Shown: piece by piece, positions 1 through 6,863 of the stretch
Layout of the letters: each line of letters starts with the position of its first letter
Position numbering within the stretch: the first letter of the stretch is position 1
Assembly (NCBI GenBank): GCA_021156265.1
Contig: JAJNBR010000084.1
Span: 1-10,515 of the forward strand
Direction of reading: 5' to 3'
DNA from: Flavipsychrobacter sp.
GTDB lineage: Bacteria; Bacteroidota; Bacteroidia; Chitinophagales; Chitinophagaceae
Length of the DNA stretch: 10,515 nt
Made by a program: the position numbers and the translations under genes
Notes under the pieces: model-generated
The model's database searches: none
Told to the model about the DNA's origin: nothing
Seen by the model: the letters and a program-made list of their open reading frames with translations, nothing else

Positions 1-809
1 CCAATCTCTTTCCTACGGCGTATGTCTCCTATACTATCGACAAAAAGAATGAAATACAATTGAACTGCGGCCGACGGATACAACGACCTTACTACAACCG
101 GCTAAATCCTTTTCCGGAGTATATATCGCAATACCATTACGAGATCGGCAATCCTGGTCTAAAACCCGAAATAACCGGCAACGTAGAGCTGACACACGTG
201 TACAACAGCAGGCTGACAACCAGGGCATGGCATTCAAAGACAACAGGCGGGTTCACCCAGGTTAGATTTAAAGACAGCCGGCCCAACACTACCTACAGGC
301 AGCCAATAAATATTGCTGAAGGCACCAATACCGGCATGTCGTCAAGCATGTATAAAAAGCTGCTGGAGTGGTGGGAAGTAAATATAAATGGCTGGGGCAA
401 CTACGCAACGTTCTCTAACGCCGACACAAAAGAGCGCAGTTCGGGCATGTCGTATGGCATAAACCTGGATAGCACCTTCTCATTCAAAAACGGATGGAAG
501 GCACAAACACATATCGGCTTTACCGGACCTTACCAGGACGGCCTGTACACACGTGTCCAGTCAGCTATATGGACGTCAGCGGGGGTATCAAAAAAAATAA
601 TGAGAGACTCCGGCACTATCAGCCTGAACATAGAAGATCCGTTACTGGCATACAGGCATACATGGGCCGCTGCCACCAGCAATGTAATTGCCAATGGCCG
701 GATCAAGTACAATACCATACATTATGGCCTCAGCTTCGTTTATAACTTCGGCAGGGAAACCAACGGCAGGCAGCGCGAAAATGTTACCGATGAAGCTAAA
801 CGGATGTAA
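1..809 (+). CDS. Outer-membrane beta-barrel (TonB-dependent receptor-like) protein, 5'-truncated by window edge
   Basis: This is the C-terminal part of an outer-membrane beta-barrel receptor. The frame is open from position 3, so the gene begins outside the window; a TTG at 60 is an internal Leu codon, not a start. About 268 residues are visible, ending at TAA 807-809. They show alternating aromatic/polar beta-strand sequence and the motif RRIQRPYYNRLNPF near residue 23. The complete receptor at 6864-9311 carries the closely similar SRRIQRPAYQQLNPF about 250 residues from its end, so roughly 560 residues (signal peptide, carboxypeptidase-D-like domain, plug, first barrel strands) should lie to the left. 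The last strand (HYGLSFVYNFG) is followed by a short charged tail ending DEAKRM. The role is inferred to be in an outer-membrane transport or assembly complex; the substrate cannot be told. The family is confident, the function is not. Confidence 0.88.
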   Translation, partial: NLFPTAYVSYTIDKKNEIQLNCGRRIQRPYYNRLNPFPEYISQYHYEIGNPGLKPEITGNVELTHVYNSRLTTRAWHSKTTGGFTQVRFKDSRPNTTYRQPINIAEGTNTGMSSSMYKKLLEWWEVNINGWGNYATFSNADTKERSSGMSYGINLDSTFSFKNGWKAQTHIGFTGPYQDGLYTRVQSAIWTSAGVSKKIMRDSGTISLNIEDPLLAYRHTWAAATSNVIANGRIKYNTIHYGLSFVYNFGRETNGRQRENVTDEAKRM

Positions 810-826
810 CAATTTGTGACAAAAAA

Positions 827-848
827 AGGCGTACCCTCCGGTACGCCT
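827..848. terminator. Hairpin terminator between convergent genes
   Basis: A perfect stem AGGCGTACC (827-835) / GGTACGCCT (840-848) encloses a 4-nt loop. Seven A residues (821-827) lie on its left, giving a U-tract on the minus strand, so it fits best as the terminator of a leftward transcript such as the small gene at 877-1080. The right flank is only moderately U-rich. It also sits 17 bp past the stop of the rightward receptor gene and may serve both. Confidence 0.8.
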
Positions 849-876
849 AAGCTCTTTACTTTCTCTCTTGCTTCAG

Positions 877-1080
877 TTATGCTTTGTTATTGTTCCTAAC
901 AGGCACCAATGCTGGTTGCATGAAATGGTAAGGCGTTAAAGGCCTGCCCAGGTTGCGCCAACGGGGTATCATGCGTCTTTGGCTTACCGCAGGTACCGCT
1001 TTGTGCAGGAATTCTTCCATCAACTGCAAAGACTTATTTATAAACTGATTCAGATCTCGGCTTAAAAACGTCATAGACAT
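877..1080 (-). CDS. Possible small orphan protein, 67 aa, unknown function
   Basis: I do not recognise this protein. The open frame extends upstream to 1227, but the ATG at 1080 is preferred: AGGA lies about 10 nt before it, and the extra N-terminal 49 residues read like translated A/T-rich leader. A second ATG follows at 1074. The product is basic, has an amphipathic-looking stretch around residues 9-26 (DLNQFINKSLQLMEEFLHKA) and a proline/arginine-rich second half (IPRWRNLGRPLTPYHF), with no signal peptide or membrane segment. The stop at 877-879 lies about 30 bp before a hairpin whose U-tract is on this strand, and a sequence resembling a -7 element (CATCTTTG, 1136-1143) lies upstream, so the region looks like a small independent transcription unit. 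It could instead be a non-coding RNA or a chance ORF. Confidence 0.4.
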   Translation of the reverse strand: MSMTFLSRDLNQFINKSLQLMEEFLHKAVPAVSQRRMIPRWRNLGRPLTPYHFMQPALVPVRNNNKA

Positions 1081-1135
1081 ACTGCCACTATCCTGGCCGG
1101 GAGTTTTTAACTTGGTTATAAAAATGGGAACTGTA

Positions 1136-1143
1136 CAAAGATG
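1136..1143 (-). promoter_or_regulatory. Possible -7 promoter element (Bacteroidota type)
   Basis: On the minus strand this reads CATCTTTG, seven of eight positions matching TAnnTTTG. It lies 55 bp before the ATG at 1080. A TTTG on the same strand at 1174-1171 is 27 bp upstream, longer than the usual spacer to the -33 TTG, so the assignment is weak. The same octamer also occurs on the minus strand at 1931-1924. Confidence 0.22.
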
Positions 1144-1247
1144 GTATTTTTTTTGAAAAAAAAGAGTTAACAAACCATTGTTTACGAGGAAAATAGAGAT
1201 GATTCCCGTCACTGATATACAAAACAACTATACGTACGCTAAAATCC

Positions 1248-1874
1248 TTATTTCAAGGCCCTTTCCAGCGTTTCTCTCACACCATCATATGGCTCAAAAC
1301 CCCGTCCGACAAGGAAATATTCCTCCCCTTTTTGAAGTACCAGGCAGGGGAAGCCGGTAATGCCTGCCGCCTGTACCCATTGGAAGTCGCCACGGGTGCC
1401 ATATCGAGCCTCTTCGGATTCCATATGGTGTATAAACTGGTCGGGTTCTATAGAGAACCGGTTGGCTAGCTCGCGGTACGTGTTGGGATCATTAAAGCTT
1501 TTGCCCTCGTGCAACTGTTTGAGCTGCAGCTCGTGAGCAAAGTCGAGGCCCAAATGGGGCTGCAACAACTGGAAGGTGTGAATGGCACGGCAAGGGGGCT
1601 CGGAGTCGAGCAACTCAGTTCCTTCACGCAGCAGATCAAGGTAAGGTTCACCGAAGCGGACCCCAGCAAGATCTTCTACCCGCTTGTAGGCAGTCAGGAT
1701 GTAATCACTCATATTGGATACAGGTCCCACACGGGCGCCGATCATCATGCCACCGGGAATGACGGCTACATCAAACGCGTCCTTGTACTCATCGCGAATC
1801 CTGAGCACTACGGGACTAAAACCGAAACACCACCCGCAAAGCGGATCCATAACGTAGAGTAACTTATGCTTCAC
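1248..1874 (-). CDS. DsbA/FrnE-family thiol-disulfide oxidoreductase (COG3531-like)
   Basis: This 208-residue protein is a thioredoxin-fold oxidoreductase of the DsbA family with an inserted helical domain. The first strand (KLLYVMDP, 4-11) leads directly into the active-site CGWC (13-16). The helical insertion covers roughly residues 60-160, and the conserved cis-Pro is P176 in GITGFP. A further Cys, C177, directly follows the cis-Pro, and C95 sits in SEPPC. There is no signal peptide, so it is predicted to act in the cytoplasm on thiol substrates that cannot be named from sequence. The start is the GTG at 1874; no in-frame ATG lies just upstream, and the next internal Met (M9) would remove part of the first strand. 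It is divergent from the exported hydrolase at 1993. The motif arrangement resembles predicted protein-disulfide isomerases of COG3531. The family is confident, the physiological role open. Confidence 0.88.
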   Translation of the reverse strand: MKHKLLYVMDPLCGWCFGFSPVVLRIRDEYKDAFDVAVIPGGMMIGARVGPVSNMSDYILTAYKRVEDLAGVRFGEPYLDLLREGTELLDSEPPCRAIHTFQLLQPHLGLDFAHELQLKQLHEGKSFNDPNTYRELANRFSIEPDQFIHHMESEEARYGTRGDFQWVQAAGITGFPCLVLQKGEEYFLVGRGFEPYDGVRETLERALK

Positions 1875-1908
1875 CGGAACAATATTGAGAGTGACAGAAA
1901 AAGAACTG

Positions 1909-1916
1909 CAAAAATA
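1909..1916 (-). promoter_or_regulatory. Candidate -7 promoter element for the DsbA-like gene
   Basis: The minus strand reads TATTTTTG, a perfect match to the Bacteroidota -7 consensus TAnnTTTG, 34 bp upstream of the GTG at 1874, implying a leader of roughly 25-30 nt. No TTG is found at the expected -33 distance, and the region is A/T-rich, so chance is possible. Confidence 0.38.
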
Positions 1917-1992
1917 GCGGACTCAAAGATGCCGCCGGATGGAAATGTCCGATACGGATATAAACAGGCCTGATTTTTTTGCTGCTATAAGT

Positions 1993-2982
1993 ATGAAAAA
2001 CCTTTTTGTGTTCTTGTTGCTGCTCTCCTGCGGGCAGTTGGCAGCACAACCTGCTGAAAATCTGGGTATGCGGCTTGAGCGCTATGCCTATCCGTTTCCT
2101 GTCAGGTTCATGAATACCGTTGTGCAGCAACAACCTGTGGAGATCGCCTATATGGATGTGCAGCCCGCCAAACCCAACGGAAGAACCGTACTCCTTTTCC
2201 ATGGCAAAAACTTTCCTTCTGCCTACTGGAAAGGAACGATAGATGCTTTGACAAATGAGGGATACCGGGTCATCGCCCCGGACGCATTGGGTTTTGGTAA
2301 ATCATCCAAGCCCGTGATACAATACAGCTTCTCTTTGCTATCCTCTATTGCACGTGAGTTGCTGGATACACTGGGCGTGTCACGCACAGCAGTATTAGGA
2401 CACTCGATGGGCGGAATGCTGGCCAGCCGCTTCGCACTTTCCTATCCCGATCGGGTAAGCGCACTGATACTGGAAGATGCCCTCGGTCTCGAAGATTGGC
2501 GGGCGAAAGGGGTTCCTTACCGCCGGCTGGATGAATGGTATGCCGACGAAAAGAACAACACCTATGAAAGCATGGTCAACTACCACAAAACCAATTACTA
2601 CCCGGAGTGGAAGGAAGAATATGCTGAATGGATAAATGTGCAGTATGCAATGGCAAAAAGCGGCGACCAGCAACAGTATGCCATGGTAAGCGCTCTTACC
2701 TATGACATGATCTTCAACCAGCCGGTGGTATACGAATTCAAAAACATCAAAGTGCCGACGTTGGTGCTGGCAGGTTCTCAGGATAAAACAAAGCTGGCCC
2801 GCAATGCGCCGGAGGAAGTAGCGTCAAAACTTGGAAATTACCGTGAGCTGGCTTGGCAAACAGCTCGTACCATTCCGGGTGCAAAACAAGTGACCTATGA
2901 AAATGTGGGCCATGTGCCGCACCTGGAGATACCCGACCGCTTTTACCAAACGATCACCGGGTTCCTGGCAGATAAGAAGTAA
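1993..2982 (+). CDS. Exported alpha/beta-fold hydrolase
   Basis: This is a 329-residue alpha/beta hydrolase of the COG0596/MhpC-like group, which includes esterases, epoxide hydrolases and C-C hydrolases. The frame is open from an ATG at 1939, but the ATG at 1993 is chosen because it places a signal peptide at the N-terminus: MK, hydrophobic LFVFLLLL, then SCGQLAAQ. Cleavage after LAAQ is likely; a lipobox reading (LLSC, C13) is an alternative. Seen motifs are HG of the oxyanion region (70-71), nucleophile elbow GHSMGG with Ser138, acid Asp264 in GSQD, and His307 in GHVPHLE. A cap domain fits residues 165-245 (Trp/Tyr-rich). The protein is predicted to act in the periplasm or at the cell envelope on an ester or related small substrate. 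Its TAA is 2 bp from the stop of the convergent response regulator. The fold and triad are certain, the substrate unknown. Confidence 0.93.
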   Translation: MKNLFVFLLLLSCGQLAAQPAENLGMRLERYAYPFPVRFMNTVVQQQPVEIAYMDVQPAKPNGRTVLLFHGKNFPSAYWKGTIDALTNEGYRVIAPDALGFGKSSKPVIQYSFSLLSSIARELLDTLGVSRTAVLGHSMGGMLASRFALSYPDRVSALILEDALGLEDWRAKGVPYRRLDEWYADEKNNTYESMVNYHKTNYYPEWKEEYAEWINVQYAMAKSGDQQQYAMVSALTYDMIFNQPVVYEFKNIKVPTLVLAGSQDKTKLARNAPEEVASKLGNYRELAWQTARTIPGAKQVTYENVGHVPHLEIPDRFYQTITGFLADKK

Positions 2983-2984
2983 GG

Positions 2985-3617
2985 TCAAATAAACTTATTG
3001 TCTTTGGCGGTCTTAATGGCATCCGCCTTAGAGTGCACATTGAGCTTGTGGTAGATATTCTTGATGTGTGACTTCACGGTCTCGAGGTCGATGAATAATT
3101 CCTGCGCTATCCGTTTGCGGCTCTTGCCCGTCGCTATCTGTTCCAATATCTCCGTCTCCCTGCGTGTCAGCGGCGATTGCTCGTTGCGCTGGAAGGAGTG
3201 AATGACCATACGGGCAATATGCGCGCTCATAGGCCCGCCGCCTTCCATCACCTCGTGTATAGCGCTGATGATCTTTTCATGTGGTGTGTTTTTGGTCAGG
3301 TATCCCGATGCTCCATTACCCAGCGCCCGGAAAATGAGCATATCGGTTTCGTACACGGTAAGAATGAGTATATAGACCTCAGGCACCAGCTTTTTGAGCT
3401 TCGGTATAGCATCTACACCCGAGATACCCGGCAATTCCACATCCAGAAGTATCACATCGGGATCATCATGCACTATCTTCTTCGCAGCGTCCTCGTACGA
3501 AGGGTAAGCGCCTACTACTTTATATCCTGCTGTGTTACCAATCAGGTAAGAATAGCCTTCACGGATGGTCTCATCGTCTTCAATGATACATACTCGTATA
3601 TCCAGGTCTCTGCTCAT
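2985..3617 (-). CDS. Response regulator, NarL/FixJ (LuxR-type HTH) family
   Basis: This 210-residue DNA-binding response regulator is the likely partner of the histidine kinase encoded just upstream. The receiver domain (about 7-125) has the acidic pocket E13/D14/D15, phospho-acceptor D59 in VILLDVELPG, switch Thr87 and Lys109 in GYLTK. A short linker leads to a LuxR-type helix-turn-helix (about 147-208) with LTRRETEILEQIATGKSRKRIA and LETVKSHIKNIYHKL. All key receiver residues are intact. It starts 74 bp after the kinase stop on the same strand, so the two are probably cotranscribed; GGA lies about 10 nt before its ATG. On phosphorylation it should dimerise and bind promoter DNA; targets are not shown by the sequence, but the repeat cluster at 6764-6830 is a candidate. 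Its TGA stop is 2 bp from the convergent hydrolase stop and no terminator hairpin follows. Confidence 0.95.
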   Translation of the reverse strand: MSRDLDIRVCIIEDDETIREGYSYLIGNTAGYKVVGAYPSYEDAAKKIVHDDPDVILLDVELPGISGVDAIPKLKKLVPEVYILILTVYETDMLIFRALGNGASGYLTKNTPHEKIISAIHEVMEGGGPMSAHIARMVIHSFQRNEQSPLTRRETEILEQIATGKSRKRIAQELFIDLETVKSHIKNIYHKLNVHSKADAIKTAKDNKFI

Positions 3618-3691
3618 ACACTAAAGTTCCTGTTAGTTCAGCATATATCTCTCACCCTTATGAAGTTATTTTTCTTACATGCAACAAACTG

Positions 3692-6670
3692 CTATTTATC
3701 CTTTGGCGGCAGCCTGAAGTTTAGGTTGATGATGGTTCCCTTTTCAGGTCTTGAATCCATGTACAGGATACCATGTATGCGTTTGGCCCGCACCTTCATA
3801 TTATCGATACCGTGCCCTTTTTTGAAATTATGGATATCGAAACCCTTGCCATTATCCGTCAGTACCATTTGCAACACGTTATCATCTTTCAGGTATGCCT
3901 CCAGCTTTACCTGCCTGGCTCCGGAATACTTCAGCGAATTATTGAGCGCCTCTTTGAATATCATGATCAGGTTCCGGCCCACATCAAGCGGCAGCTTGTA
4001 GCGTTTCCACCGTTCATCTGTACCAATGAAAATGAAATCTACTTCGGTATCCTGGAATAGCTCCACACCAAAATCCCGAATACGGTGCAGTATCTCGTAC
4101 AGGCTGTCGTTCGATGGCTTGAGCGACCACAGGATATCGCGCGTGCCGCTGTACAACTGACCGGTATTTTCCTGTATCTGTTCCAGTATGCGTTTAGTAT
4201 CCGCTGTAGGGTTGGGTATCTTCTCACGCAGCACGTTAGTAAGTACATTGATGCGGGTGAGCTTATTGCCGACTTCGTCATGAAAATCCTCCGCCGTACG
4301 CTGGCGAACTTTTGCCTGCTCTTCCCGGCGTAATCTTTCCATCAGCGCCAGCCTGTTCTGTTTGCGTTGGTTAACAATGTACTGTATCAGCACACCCAGC
4401 AGTATACAGGCAAGTACAATAACAAATTTGAACCAGCCCGTTTTGTGGAAAGGAGCGATGATCTCGAACGAATACTTTAACTCCTTTATCTCGCTATCGC
4501 CCGCAACTGCGGCCACGTACAGCGTATAGTTACCCGGCGGCAATGCTGAAAATGTTACGGTGTTGACGGCCGACCATTCAGACCACGGCGCATCGAGCCC
4601 GTCCATTTTATAGCGGTAGCGCACCTGCTCCAGCCCGCTCAGGGAGATAGCCTGGAAGGTGAACGTGACATTATTCTTATTAGGTGGCAGTCTTAAATGT
4701 TGCGGTACACCATACCATGGATCTTTAGTTTTGTAGTAATTGCTATCGATGATATTCTCTCCAAATACCTTTACCGACTGCAGCATAACGCTCAAAGGGC
4801 GAGGCGTAATAGTTTTTGACTGCGGTTTGTAATGCACCGCGCCATTAGTGGTGCCAAACCATATGCTGCCATCTTGCATTTTTTGCACGGCATTGTGGTT
4901 GCTCTCCATACCGGCCACTCCCTGGTTCTTCCCAAAGAAAGAGATAACCGGCTTCCCTCCCTTCATCGATATCTTGTGAATGCCGTACCCAGTGCCTGTC
5001 CACACGTTCCCGTCATCATCGGTAATGATGTTATAAATGAACTCGGATTGCAGGCCGTGAGTTTTATTAATGGAAAAAACGTCTTTCGACCTCAGGTTGT
5101 ATACGACGATACCGTTATCGCTGGAGCCTATCCATAATTCATTACCGCGAAGGGTGAAGCATTGCGCCGATACTTTATCTGCAATGGTTTTGGTCACAAA
5201 ATCAGTCACAGTACTGTCGTGGTATAGCTTGATACCATCGTTGGTAGCCAGCAGCAGGCTATCCTCGCCGATGCTTAGAAAATCCATAACAGCTGTATTC
5301 TGCAGCTGCAGCCTGTAAAAGTTTACTCCGTTATAGAACATCGCGCCACTTAAAAAACCGATGAACAGGCGGTTGCTGGTATCGGTATATAACGCTGTGA
5401 TCGCATTGGAGGGCAGGGTAGGTATACCCCACGAACTGAATGTTGCCCCATTAAATTTCCACAGCCCTGCTCCTCGTGTGCCAAACCAAAGTTCGCTGCC
5501 TTTTTTACCCCGGCGTGTTTTGATAGCGGTAATAGCCGGGGGCGGACTTAAGGGAAGTTCGATAGCATACACCGTTCCATTTTCATACAGGAACAGGCCG
5601 GCATCGTAGGTACCGATATACATACGGTCGTTGCGCGTAGCTGCAATACTCATCACCTGCGCGCTGGGAAGCCCCATACTCTCATCGAGCACAGTAAAGA
5701 AACTCCCTGAAAAACGAAATACGCCCTGCCCGTCTGATGCCAGCCACACATTACCTTCAGCATCGGTCATTACGGCGGAGATAGCATTATCACTTAACCC
5801 GTTCCGTTTATTGTAAAATTGCACCGCGCTGTCCCGGATACGGATAGCGCCTGAGTTAGTACCAAGCCAAATGTCGCCTGTACGTGATTCCGTTATCGAA
5901 CCTATTGGAGGTAGAAAATAGCTCGGTTGCCCGTTATAGGAAACCACGCTAAGGCGCCCGCCCTTTAATTGGTACAAACCTGCGTTGGTTGTAAACCACA
6001 GCTGCTTTTTGCTGTCCCTGAATATTTCAAAAGCAGTCGGCTGTACTGTCATCCCGGGCTCCGCAAATTGCGTGCTATCCCATTTATTATTAAGTAGCCT
6101 GTAAATGACCCCGGGAGATTTAGCCACCCAGAGCGCTTTACCGTCGGTTTGTAACGCAGTTACCGCAGCATTTCTATCGGGGAGCTGAATGTATTTTACT
6201 TTCCCTTTTAAAATACGGTATAACCGCCCGGCGGCACGAAACCATATGGTGTTATCATCAGCGACCTTTATTTCGGCGACAGTTGACGACGCCAAATTAT
6301 CGGCCGACTCGAAGATGTAATGTTTAAACCGCTTGCCGTTGAACTCACTCAAACCTTTGGGGCCGCCTATCCACAAATTACCGTCCTTGTCTGTTGTCAG
6401 CGTGTTGACGGTGTTGTTGAGCATACCATCGCGTACCGAGTAATTGACAAACCCTTTACCATCGTAGCGGGAGAGTCCGCCAAGTGTGCCTATCCACAGG
6501 TGCCCATACTTATCCTGCACCATGCTGGTGGCCTGCGATTGTATCAGCCCGTTCTCTACGTTCAGGTTAAAAAAGGGAAAACGCTGCGCCTGTACCATTG
6601 CCGGTAGAAACAAAACGGCCATGAAAGCGTAAGCGCGACATAGAAGGTGCTTTAAATTATTGCCACTCAT
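3692..6670 (-). CDS. Membrane histidine kinase with double beta-propeller (Reg_prop) and Y_Y_Y sensor
   Basis: This 992-residue sensor kinase has an N-terminal signal peptide (hydrophobic core about 14-26, cleavage after VQAQ near 29). The periplasmic sensor follows: about 14 repeats with a [LIV]W[IFL]G-type core at about residues 58, 98, 142, 180, 224, 267, 308, 350, 394, 435, 473, 512, 556 and 603, a count consistent with two seven-bladed propellers. A Y_Y_Y domain (about 665-738; YRYKMDGLD, PPGNYTLYV) precedes the single membrane helix (about 746-766). A charged linker leads to a HisKA_3 dimerisation domain with His797 in DFHDEVGNKL and an ATPase domain with N-box EALNNSLKYSGA (907-918), DNGKGF (939-944) and GHGIDNM (952-958). 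It has no fused receiver or DNA-binding domain, unlike one-protein HTCS hybrids. It should sense a ligand outside the inner membrane and phosphorylate the regulator at 2985-3617. The ligand is unknown. Confidence 0.96.
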   Translation of the reverse strand: MSGNNLKHLLCRAYAFMAVLFLPAMVQAQRFPFFNLNVENGLIQSQATSMVQDKYGHLWIGTLGGLSRYDGKGFVNYSVRDGMLNNTVNTLTTDKDGNLWIGGPKGLSEFNGKRFKHYIFESADNLASSTVAEIKVADDNTIWFRAAGRLYRILKGKVKYIQLPDRNAAVTALQTDGKALWVAKSPGVIYRLLNNKWDSTQFAEPGMTVQPTAFEIFRDSKKQLWFTTNAGLYQLKGGRLSVVSYNGQPSYFLPPIGSITESRTGDIWLGTNSGAIRIRDSAVQFYNKRNGLSDNAISAVMTDAEGNVWLASDGQGVFRFSGSFFTVLDESMGLPSAQVMSIAATRNDRMYIGTYDAGLFLYENGTVYAIELPLSPPPAITAIKTRRGKKGSELWFGTRGAGLWKFNGATFSSWGIPTLPSNAITALYTDTSNRLFIGFLSGAMFYNGVNFYRLQLQNTAVMDFLSIGEDSLLLATNDGIKLYHDSTVTDFVTKTIADKVSAQCFTLRGNELWIGSSDNGIVVYNLRSKDVFSINKTHGLQSEFIYNIITDDDGNVWTGTGYGIHKISMKGGKPVISFFGKNQGVAGMESNHNAVQKMQDGSIWFGTTNGAVHYKPQSKTITPRPLSVMLQSVKVFGENIIDSNYYKTKDPWYGVPQHLRLPPNKNNVTFTFQAISLSGLEQVRYRYKMDGLDAPWSEWSAVNTVTFSALPPGNYTLYVAAVAGDSEIKELKYSFEIIAPFHKTGWFKFVIVLACILLGVLIQYIVNQRKQNRLALMERLRREEQAKVRQRTAEDFHDEVGNKLTRINVLTNVLREKIPNPTADTKRILEQIQENTGQLYSGTRDILWSLKPSNDSLYEILHRIRDFGVELFQDTEVDFIFIGTDERWKRYKLPLDVGRNLIMIFKEALNNSLKYSGARQVKLEAYLKDDNVLQMVLTDNGKGFDIHNFKKGHGIDNMKVRAKRIHGILYMDSRPEKGTIINLNFRLPPKDK

Positions 6671-6763
6671 TACAGTAGTGAAATTAGTTCTTTTAAAATT
6701 TTGATGCCAATGAAGATTGTGTGCTACCGCTTCTCGGTATGCTCATCATGTGTACCTCGTTAG

Positions 6764-6830
6764 AAATCACCCCATCAGGGGGGTGTTACAAAAATGCAAA
6801 TCACCCGTCGTGGGTGACGGTGGGTGATGG
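6764..6830. repeat. Cluster of TCACCC/GGGTGA repeats, candidate operator
   Basis: Four exact copies of one hexamer lie within 61 bp: TCACCC at 6767-6772 and 6801-6806, and its complement GGGTGA at 6812-6817 and 6822-6827. Larger identities are AAATCACCC at 6764-6772 and again at 6798-6806, and a tandem 10-bp repeat TGGGTGACGG (6811-6820) / TGGGTGATGG (6821-6830). CACCCC (6768-6773) also pairs with GGGGTG (6780-6785) as a 6-bp hairpin. The copies at 6801, 6812 and 6822 are spaced by about one helical turn. The cluster lies between divergent genes and just upstream of the -7 element at 6840, which fits an activator or repressor site. Binding by the neighbouring response regulator is inference. 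Confidence 0.5.
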
Positions 6831-6839
6831 GGCAACAAA

Positions 6840-6847
6840 TACATTTG
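6840..6847 (+). promoter_or_regulatory. Candidate -7 promoter element for the outer-membrane receptor
   Basis: TACATTTG matches TAnnTTTG perfectly and ends 16 bp before the receptor ATG at 6864, implying a very short leader of roughly 10-15 nt. No TTG lies about 19-21 bp upstream; that position is occupied by the GGGTGA repeats, which suggests a promoter needing an activator. Confidence 0.5.
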
Positions 6848-6863
6848 GGATAAATCAGTCGTC

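Noticed and set aside
60..62. TTG at 60 as start of the left-edge receptor
   Set aside because: The frame is open to position 3 and the residues before it continue the barrel sequence, so this is an internal codon.
1509..1862. 117-codon rightward ORF inside the oxidoreductase gene
   Set aside because: It is the antisense shadow of the CGWC protein, without its own motifs.
1971..1981. T-rich stretch TGATTTTTTTG before the hydrolase as a -7 element
   Set aside because: Spacing is off by one from TAnnTTTG and it lies only about 11 bp from the ATG, too close for a convincing promoter.
1939..1992. Upstream ATG extending the hydrolase by 18 residues
   Set aside because: The extension is polar and would bury the clear signal peptide that begins at the ATG at 1993.
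3177..4001. 274-codon rightward ORF antisense to the response regulator and the end of the kinase
   Set aside because: It overlaps two well-supported genes with intact motifs on the other strand, crosses their intergenic gap, and its translation shows no recognisable domain.
6671..6760. Promoter for the kinase gene (partial TTG and TAATTTCA on the minus strand)
   Set aside because: The -7 match is poor, so no promoter is called for the kinase although one must exist in this region or just upstream.
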